NCBI RefSeq assembly: GCF_011045165.1
Contig: NZ_JAAKZI010000002.1
Span: forward strand, 124,001 to 188,000
DNA length: 64,000 nt
Reading direction: 5' to 3'
Origin: Arthrobacter silviterrae
GTDB taxonomy: Bacteria > Actinomycetota > Actinomycetes > Actinomycetales > Micrococcaceae
The notes beneath the pieces were generated by a model. It saw nothing but the letters and a program-made list of their open reading frames with translations. It had not been told where the DNA came from and ran no database searches. The position numbers and the translations under genes are program-made. Below are positions 59,526 to 64,000 of the stretch, piece after piece; the stretch's first letter is position 1, and each line of letters begins with the position of its first letter.

Positions 59526-59911
59526 TGGACCCTCCCCTGCTCGGTGGCCTGGAGCCCGGAAATACGAATGTCCACGCGGCTCAAACGCGAACCCGTCAGG
59601 TGCTCCACTGTGGCCAGAATCAATGCCTTGGCCAGCGTGGCCCGCTGGGCAATGCTGCCGCCCGTCCGCTCCAGCCTGCCGGGGCTTGCCCTGACCGTGC
59701 CCAGAGAGGGGGCGCTGATGGGTGAGGAGACCGCCAGGGCCAGCGCGCCGGCGTCGTCCGTCCAGGACACGCGGACGGCGGCAGGTGCCACGCCGAAGAC
59801 GTCCGCGGCGGCAGCCTGCGCCACCGAGGTCAGGGCCTGGGTGCTGATCCGTGTGTGCCCCGCGAGGCCCTTCCCGGCCTGCCCCGCCAGGCGGGGAGCG
59901 GCCGGACTCAC
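59522..59911 (-). CDS. Small Asp23-like protein of the cluster
   Basis: 129 residues from GTG 59911 (GTGA overlap with the DUF2273 stop). The core ISTQALTSVAQAAAADVFGV, AAVRVSWTDDAGALALAVSSP and ILATVEHLTGSRLSRVDIRI matches an Asp23/Gls24-like fold in outline. No membrane segment. Probably interacts with the other cluster proteins. Confidence 0.72.
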   Translation of the reverse strand: MSPAAPRLAGQAGKGLAGHTRISTQALTSVAQAAAADVFGVAPAAVRVSWTDDAGALALAVSSPISAPSLGTVRASPGRLERTGGSIAQRATLAKALILATVEHLTGSRLSRVDIRISGLQATEQGRVQ

Positions 59912-60099
59912 GACGACGATCGCCGGCCGGTCAGGGCGTCCAGGACGCCGCGCCAGTCAAGCTTGCCGCCCGCCGCCCTGCCCACAAAGGCGCCGATGGC
60001 AACAAAGAGCGCCCCCACGATGAACCCCCAAAAGCCGAATTGAAAGCCCATGAAGGCCAAAAAGGCGCCAAACGCCGCGCACACTACTGTCAGGTTCAT
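59908..60099 (-). CDS. DUF2273-family small membrane protein
   Basis: 63 residues. Two hydrophobic segments (NLTVVCAAFGAFLAFMGFQ and FWGFIVGALFVAIGAFVG) and a basic end GKLDWRGVLDALTGRRSS, typical of DUF2273, which accompanies Asp23 and AmaP in Gram-positives. ATGA overlap with the Asp23 stop (60096-60099). Confidence 0.87.
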   Translation of the reverse strand: MNLTVVCAAFGAFLAFMGFQFGFWGFIVGALFVAIGAFVGRAAGGKLDWRGVLDALTGRRSSS

Positions 60100-60584
60100 G
60101 GCCGGTCCTCCGGGTCTGCGGGTGTTGCCTTGGCGGCGGCTCCGAGCCGTTCGGCGAGGCGGGGACGGGGAGCGGACTTCTCCGTGTCGGGGGCAGCGAC
60201 ATATACGTCCGTGATCTCGATGTTGACCTCAATGACGTGGCGGCCCACCAGCTCCTCCACGGCCTGGTAGACGGCGGCCCGGACGGTGCCGGCGAGTTCC
60301 TGCAGGGGGTAGCCGTACGCGGCCATCAGGACGATGTCCACGGCCACCTCGGTCTCGCCGACCTCCACCCGGATTCCCTGGGTCAAATCGGTTGCCCCCA
60401 CCACGTCCCGCAGGGCGCCAATGGACCTCGAGGCGCCCGTGCCGAGCGCATGGACCCCCGCCACGCCCCGGGCGGCAACGCCGACCACCTTTGCCACCGC
60501 GGTGTCGGAAATGACCGTGCGGCCCGGTGCGTCAATGGCGCGGGGCGTTTCCGTGACGGCCAGAGGCTGGTCCTGCGCATCCAT
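60096..60584 (-). CDS. Asp23/Gls24-family envelope stress protein
   Basis: 162 residues from ATG 60584 (AAAGGG 6 nt upstream). Asp23 domain: GRTVISDTAVAKVVGVAARGVAGVHAL, VEVGETEVAVDIVLMAAYGYPLQELA, AVYQAVEELVGRHVIEVNIEITDVYV. In Staphylococcus, Asp23 is tethered to the membrane by AmaP and links to envelope stress. First gene of a five-gene chain in which every stop overlaps the next start by 4 nt. Confidence 0.92.
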   Translation of the reverse strand: MDAQDQPLAVTETPRAIDAPGRTVISDTAVAKVVGVAARGVAGVHALGTGASRSIGALRDVVGATDLTQGIRVEVGETEVAVDIVLMAAYGYPLQELAGTVRAAVYQAVEELVGRHVIEVNIEITDVYVAAPDTEKSAPRPRLAERLGAAAKATPADPEDRP

Positions 60585-60746
60585 GTGAGCCCTTTCTGTT
60601 TCCCTTACCGTAAGCCTATGCATCCAAAAGATGGGGGGCAACGCCGCGGACTCCGGCTTCAGGCAGGCTTCAGGCAGGCTTCACTCGGGGCGGGGGCGTG
60701 GGAAACGTCACAGGGAAGCGGCGGGCAAGACCGCAAGTTAAAGCAG

Positions 60747-60772
60747 AAAACCCCTTATTGCTAAGGGGTTTT
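60747..60772. terminator. Bidirectional rho-independent terminator
   Basis: AAAACCCCTTA and TAAGGGGTTTT form an 11-bp stem with a 4-nt loop (60747-60757 with 60762-60772). On the minus strand it ends in TTTT 3 nt after the tRNA-Phe 3' end, so it terminates the tRNA transcript. Confidence 0.9.
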
Positions 60773-60775
60773 ATG

Positions 60776-60851
60776 TGGTGGCTCCGACCGGCGTCGATCC
60801 GGTGACCTTTCGATTTTCAGTCGAACGCTCTACCAACTGAGCTACAGAGCC
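60776..60851 (-). tRNA. tRNA-Phe (GAA)
   Basis: 76 nt including an encoded CCA. Acceptor GGCTCTG pairs with CGGAGCC (one wobble), D-arm GCTCAGTTGGTAGAGC, anticodon stem-loop with GAA, T-arm with GGATCGACGCC-type loop. Gene 3' end is directly before the terminator at 60747. Confidence 0.97.
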
Positions 60852-60911
60852 TTGGTGAACTGCGAAAGCCTTTGTCACCAGATCTCCTAAAAAGATTCCA
60901 GGAAACCTCAG

Positions 60912-60985
60912 CGACCCTGACGGGACTCGAACCCGCGACCTCCGCCGTGACAGGGCGGCGCGCTAACCAACTGCGCTACAGGGCC
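60912..60985 (-). tRNA. tRNA-Asp (GTC)
   Basis: 74 nt without encoded CCA. Acceptor GGCCCTG with CAGGGTC (one wobble), D-arm GCGCAGTTGGTTAGCGC, anticodon GTC in the loop CTGTCAC, T-arm GCGGGTTCGAGTCCCGT. Confidence 0.97.
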
Positions 60986-61089
60986 TTACTTTAATTGCTA
61001 TTTTTTGTTGCCAATTTCGCGTTTAGTGCGAAATTCACGAGTAATATCGTATCAGCCTTTTTTGGACCAATTGACCACCACTCGCAAAG

Positions 61090-61162
61090 TACCCCCAACG
61101 GGATTCGAACCCGTGCCGCCGCCGTGAAAGGGCGGTGTCCTAGGCCGCTAGACGATGGGGGC
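61090..61162 (-). tRNA. tRNA-Glu (TTC)
   Basis: 73 nt without encoded CCA. Acceptor GCCCCCA with TGGGGGT (terminal G-U), anticodon TTC in the loop CTTTCAC, T-arm ACGGGTTCGAATCCCGT. Leads the tRNA cluster Glu-Asp-Phe, all on the minus strand and probably one transcript. Confidence 0.97.
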
Positions 61163-61284
61163 ATCGTCACCGACGTCCAGCTCACAGTTGCCTGCGTGCT
61201 GTCCGCAGTGGACTTCAAAAACTATAGGGCCTATTTGTCCAGAACACAAAACGAGCCGCCACCGGGTGGGCGGGCGGCAATCAC

Positions 61285-61290
61285 TAGGCT
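61285..61290 (+). promoter_or_regulatory. -10 box (TAGGCT) of a leaderless transcript
   Basis: TAGGCT, 6 nt (GGAGCC), then ATG 61297. The GGAG is too close to the ATG for normal ribosome binding, so leaderless initiation is preferred. Confidence 0.5.
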
Positions 61291-61296
61291 GGAGCC

Positions 61297-61704
61297 ATGA
61301 GCAAGAACCCCCTCGCCTCCATCCCGTCATTTGGCCCATACCGAATGGGGCCGGAGGAATTTGACGCCGCCGTGGAACAGGCCATGGCTTCCATCCCGGC
61401 GGATATCCGCGATGAGATGGACAATGTGGCCATCTTCGTCGAGGACGACTATGTGCCGGGGCCGGACGAGGACCCCGGCACGGTGCTGCTGGGGCTCTAC
61501 CAGGGCACGCCGCTGACCGAGCGGGACAGCTGGTGGGGCGCGGGTTCGCTGCCAGACCGCATCACCATCTACCGCCAGCCCATCCTTGACATTTGCACAT
61601 CCCGCGAGCAGGTGGTCCATGAAGTCACCGTCACCGTGGTGCACGAGATCGCACACCATTTTGGCATCAGTGATGAACGGCTGCACGAGCTCGGATGGGG
61701 ATAG
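61297..61704 (+). CDS. Minimal zincin-like metallopeptidase family protein
   Basis: 135 residues. C-terminal zinc motif VVHEIAHHFGISDERLHELGW (HExxH with a downstream acidic residue), preceded by PGTVLLGLYQGTPLTER and RITIYRQPI. This is the small PF06262-type family common in actinobacteria. Proteolytic activity has not been shown for most members. No signal peptide. Confidence 0.9.
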   Translation: MSKNPLASIPSFGPYRMGPEEFDAAVEQAMASIPADIRDEMDNVAIFVEDDYVPGPDEDPGTVLLGLYQGTPLTERDSWWGAGSLPDRITIYRQPILDICTSREQVVHEVTVTVVHEIAHHFGISDERLHELGWG

Positions 61705-61927
61705 CCAGCCCGGCCGCGGAGGCACGGCCCGGTAAATAACAGCCGTGTGGTTACAGCAATGTTGTTTATGTTGCCTGTGTTACTGGTGTTGCCAAAGCAA
61801 AGTCAATGGCCGTAGTGTCAGCTTTGCCGTGCACATTTGCCGTGCAATTGCACCCGCAATTTTGTCGGTCATTGATCCGGGCTGAATCCGGAACTTGCCC
61901 GTCGACCGGTAGTAAAGGATTTCAAGG
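61705..61927 (+). other. 223-bp leader before the NlpC/P60 gene
   Basis: No gene. It contains a direct echo TTGCCGTGCA at 61825 and 61848, A/T-rich stretches with possible -10 boxes near 61734-61770, and near the end a short potential hairpin CCGGGCTGAATCCGG (61876-61890). Several c-di-AMP (ydaO) riboswitches precede NlpC/P60 genes in actinobacteria, but I cannot match this leader to the consensus. Confidence 0.35.
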
Positions 61928-63388
61928 ATGAGTTTGCCCCGCCTGGTTCGTGGAACCACAGTTCTTGCCTGCGCTGCATTTGCCGCCACTGCCGTGGTTG
62001 CCCCTGCCCACGCTGCGGCACCGGCTTTTGTGGCTGCGCCGGCCTTCTCCGCCTTCACGTCCGTTCCGGCCTCCCCGGCCATTCCGAGCACCGATGACAT
62101 TGACCAGGCCAAAAAGTCCGAAGCTGCAACAGCCGCTGAATCCGCCAAGATCGACGCCCTCCTTGGCTCAGCCAATGAGCGCCTGCAGGGCTCCCTGTCG
62201 GGAACCATCCGCGCCAACAGCGCCTACACCGATGCCCTGGTGGCCCTGGACCAGCGCCGCACGGAAGCCACGCAGGCCAAGGCGCAGGCCGATGCCGCCG
62301 CCAAGCAATACAAGACGGCCAAGGCCCACCTGGGCGCCCTGGCCGGCAACCTTTACAAGACCGGCGGCATGAACCTGGACGTGCAAGCGTTGATTGGCAG
62401 CACCAGTGCCGACAACGCCATGTACCAGGCCTCCACCCTCATGGCGCTGTCCACCGACCGCGCAAACACCTTTGACACCGCTGCGGCAGCCTCGGCAAGC
62501 TCGACGGCGTTGCAGGCGCAGGCTGCCGCCGCCCAAAAGGCAGCCGACGACGCCGCCCGCTTGGCCGAGCAGTCCAAGCTGGCCGCCCAATCTGCCACCG
62601 GCGCCCTGGCCGCCGTCGTGAAGGAAAACCAGGCCCAGCGGGACGTGCTACTCAAGCAACTGGCCAGCCTCCACAACACCACGGTTGCCCTGGAAGGCGC
62701 CCGCGTGGACGGCCTGGCCAAAAAAGCCGAGGAAGCGGCGCTGCAGGCACAGATTGCCGCCTCAACCAGGGCACCAGCGCCGGTGGCCCCCGCTGCACCC
62801 GCCGCGCCAGCGCAAAACGCCCCCAGCCAGCCCCAGCCGGCACAGCCAGCCCAGCCCAAGCCCGCCGCGCCGCCAGTTGCCCCGCCGGCGCCGCCCGTCG
62901 CACCCCCGGCGCCGCCCGTTCTCCCGCCGGCACCCCCGGTGGTTCCGCCAGTGATTCCGCCGGCGCCTCCCGTGGCCCCGCCCGCGCCCACCCAGCCCAC
63001 AGGCTCCTACATCCAGACCATGGTCAACTTCGCACTGTCCAAGTCCGGCACCCCGTACCAGTGGGGCGGCACCGGGCCTGTGGGCTATGACTGTTCGGGA
63101 CTGGTGCAGCAGGCCTTCGCCGCGGCAGGGGTCTCCGTGCCGCGCACCGGAACGGAACAGTTCTGGGCGGCGCCGCAGCGCGTGCCGCTGTCCCAGATGC
63201 GCTACGGCGACCTGCTGGTCTTTGACGAATCTCCCGCCGGTTCAGGAAGTTTCGGCCACATTGCCATCTACCTCGGCAACGACCAGGTGGTGCAGGCCCT
63301 CTCGCCCGGCTTTGCCACGGGCGTCTATTCGATCTCCAGCATGCTCCAGTTCGGCATGACGCTTTACCCCTACGCCGCCAGGTACTAA
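61928..63388 (+). CDS. Secreted NlpC/P60 peptidoglycan hydrolase with coiled coil and Pro-rich linker
   Basis: 486 residues. Signal peptide ending near AHAAAPA (~residue 32). Residues ~55-275 are a long Ala/Gln/Lys-rich coiled coil (AKSEAATAAESAKIDALL onward). Residues ~280-358 are a proline-alanine linker with PAPPVAPPAPPV-type repeats. C-terminal NlpC/P60 domain: Cys in YDCSGLVQQAF, His in FGHIAIYLGN, followed by the third polar residue. Cleaves peptide bonds in peptidoglycan, like RipA-type enzymes. AAGGATTTCAAGG precedes the ATG. Confidence 0.94.
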   Translation: MSLPRLVRGTTVLACAAFAATAVVAPAHAAAPAFVAAPAFSAFTSVPASPAIPSTDDIDQAKKSEAATAAESAKIDALLGSANERLQGSLSGTIRANSAYTDALVALDQRRTEATQAKAQADAAAKQYKTAKAHLGALAGNLYKTGGMNLDVQALIGSTSADNAMYQASTLMALSTDRANTFDTAAAASASSTALQAQAAAAQKAADDAARLAEQSKLAAQSATGALAAVVKENQAQRDVLLKQLASLHNTTVALEGARVDGLAKKAEEAALQAQIAASTRAPAPVAPAAPAAPAQNAPSQPQPAQPAQPKPAAPPVAPPAPPVAPPAPPVLPPAPPVVPPVIPPAPPVAPPAPTQPTGSYIQTMVNFALSKSGTPYQWGGTGPVGYDCSGLVQQAFAAAGVSVPRTGTEQFWAAPQRVPLSQMRYGDLLVFDESPAGSGSFGHIAIYLGNDQVVQALSPGFATGVYSISSMLQFGMTLYPYAARY

Positions 63389-63411
63389 ACGCCCCGCTCA
63401 AGCCCTGCAGC

Positions 63412-64000
63412 TCAGGCCTGGAGCAGCGGCCCAAACGCGGAGCGGTCGTTCTGGCGCGGATCCTCGCGGTCCCGGACCACCATGACGGGGCCCTTGGCGT
63501 GGTGCCGCACGCCGTCCGTGGTGGAGCCGAGCATCATGCCGGCGAAGCCGCCGCGCCCGCGGGTGCCCATGACCAGCAGCTCGGAGGTCTCGGAGGCCTT
63601 GACCAGGACGTCGACGGCGGAGCCCTCCACGAGCTTGACCTCAATGGGAAGCTGCGGGAAGTGGGCCCGCAGCCACTTTTCGCCGGCGTCGAGCTGGATC
63701 TGGATCTCGGCAAACAGCGCCTCCCGGTCCACGGGCGCCGGCATCCAGGCAAGTGAGCCGGTGTAGGGCTGCACGGCGCAGATGATGCGCAGGGCAAATC
63801 CGGAGCGTTCGGCCTGTTCGGCAGCCACCAGCACGGCGTAGCGGGCCTGGTCGGACCCGTCCACACCCACCGTGACGACCTTTTCTATTACCGGCATCGG
63901 GGACTTGGGCGGCTGGCCTTCGCCCAGTCGCGGGGCACAACTAAGGGGCACCGTGACGGTGGGGCACTTGGAGTGCGCTGGGAGTGCGGAGCTGACACTG
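63412..64000 (-). CDS. Tandem universal stress protein (partial, runs off right edge)
   Basis: The frame from the stop at 63412 stays open to 64000. Upstream of the internal ATG 63897 the frame reads SVSSALPAHSKCPTVTVPLS, which is the typical C-terminus of another UspA domain, so the gene encodes two UspA domains and the first is cut by the window edge. The second domain (about 160 residues) begins VVTVGVDGSDQARYAVLVAA and has the ATP-binding motif MGTRGRGGFAGMMLGSTTDGV. Starting the gene at 63897 would be wrong. Stress-related ATP-binding protein, cytosolic. Confidence 0.85.
   Translation of the reverse strand, partial: SVSSALPAHSKCPTVTVPLSCAPRLGEGQPPKSPMPVIEKVVTVGVDGSDQARYAVLVAAEQAERSGFALRIICAVQPYTGSLAWMPAPVDREALFAEIQIQLDAGEKWLRAHFPQLPIEVKLVEGSAVDVLVKASETSELLVMGTRGRGGFAGMMLGSTTDGVRHHAKGPVMVVRDREDPRQNDRSAFGPLLQA

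Noticed and set aside
60656-60685. Tandem GGCTTCAGGCA repeats as a regulatory element
   Set aside because: Only two and a half copies of an 11-bp unit in a non-coding gap; most likely replication slippage with no supporting context.
61876-61890. c-di-AMP riboswitch before the NlpC/P60 gene
   Set aside because: Only a short hairpin could be identified; the conserved core of the ydaO family was not found by eye, so it is not called as a riboswitch.

Overview
The window is high-GC actinobacterial chromosome, most like Arthrobacter or a relative (Micrococcaceae). The evidence is the strong G/C third-position bias, the small PurL with separate PurS and PurQ, the DUF3151, DUF1990 and Asp23/AmaP-type families, frequent GTG starts, ATGA/GTGA stop-start overlaps, and many promoters whose -10 box lies about 6 nt before the start codon (leaderless mRNAs). 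No plasmid, phage, transposase or CRISPR signature was seen. It reads as ordinary core chromosome with accessory sugar-uptake, nitrite/NO and sialidase islands.

Layout. 1-4768: ABC-2 exporter (cut by the left edge), aspartate kinase behind a tiny leaderless upstream ORF, two tandem small paralogues, and an OhrR-type MarR regulator with a perfect 20-bp palindrome in front. 4765-7555: NarL/DesK two-component system divergent from a small membrane protein and a secreted protein. 7591-12479: conserved actinobacterial protein, SGNH esterase and large secreted sialidase. 12810-16135: purSQL. 16220-20568: short metabolic and unknown genes (DUF1990, MmcQ, DHFR-like, polysaccharide deacetylase, CoA-binding, nitrilase family). 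20684-23881: purA, FAD monooxygenase, TfoX-like protein. 24083-29604: nitrite/NO module, namely a membrane + cupredoxin + copper nitrite reductase fusion, an NnrS-like membrane protein, a SufR-like iron-sulfur regulator and a divergent DUF2249 protein. 29686-36580: DUF3151, fbaA, sedolisin protease, TrmH/SpoU methyltransferase, HAD phosphatase, thymidine kinase, pyrE. 36707-42084: SsuABC/TauABC-type importer divergent from a CitA/CitB-type two-component system. 42145-48429: galactonate-type uptake and dehydration operon with a divergent GntR regulator. 48505-53074: nadE, acyl-CoA synthetase, exonuclease III, unknown. 53089-57751: LacI-controlled CUT1 sugar importer. 58013-60584: Asp23/AmaP envelope-stress cluster plus an 11-mer-repeat LEA-like protein. 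60776-61162: tRNA-Phe, tRNA-Asp, tRNA-Glu. 61297-64000: zincin-like metallopeptidase, NlpC/P60 hydrolase, tandem universal stress protein (cut by the right edge).

The least explained structure is non-coding. Four intergenic sites (8559-8714, 22182-22257, 23934-24041, 51154-51314) carry arrays of one degenerate unit with an almost perfectly regular 32-bp period and a GAGCGTC core. Two of them have a mirrored plan of three reverse units followed by three forward units. A second dispersed element, a 22-23 bp inverted repeat starting CAACTGTGAGTCAG, occurs at two convergent gene junctions (16144-16219, 29613-29685), and an unrelated large hairpin lies at a third (35126-35172). These sit within a few bases of stop codons and look like REP/BIME-like families of unknown function.
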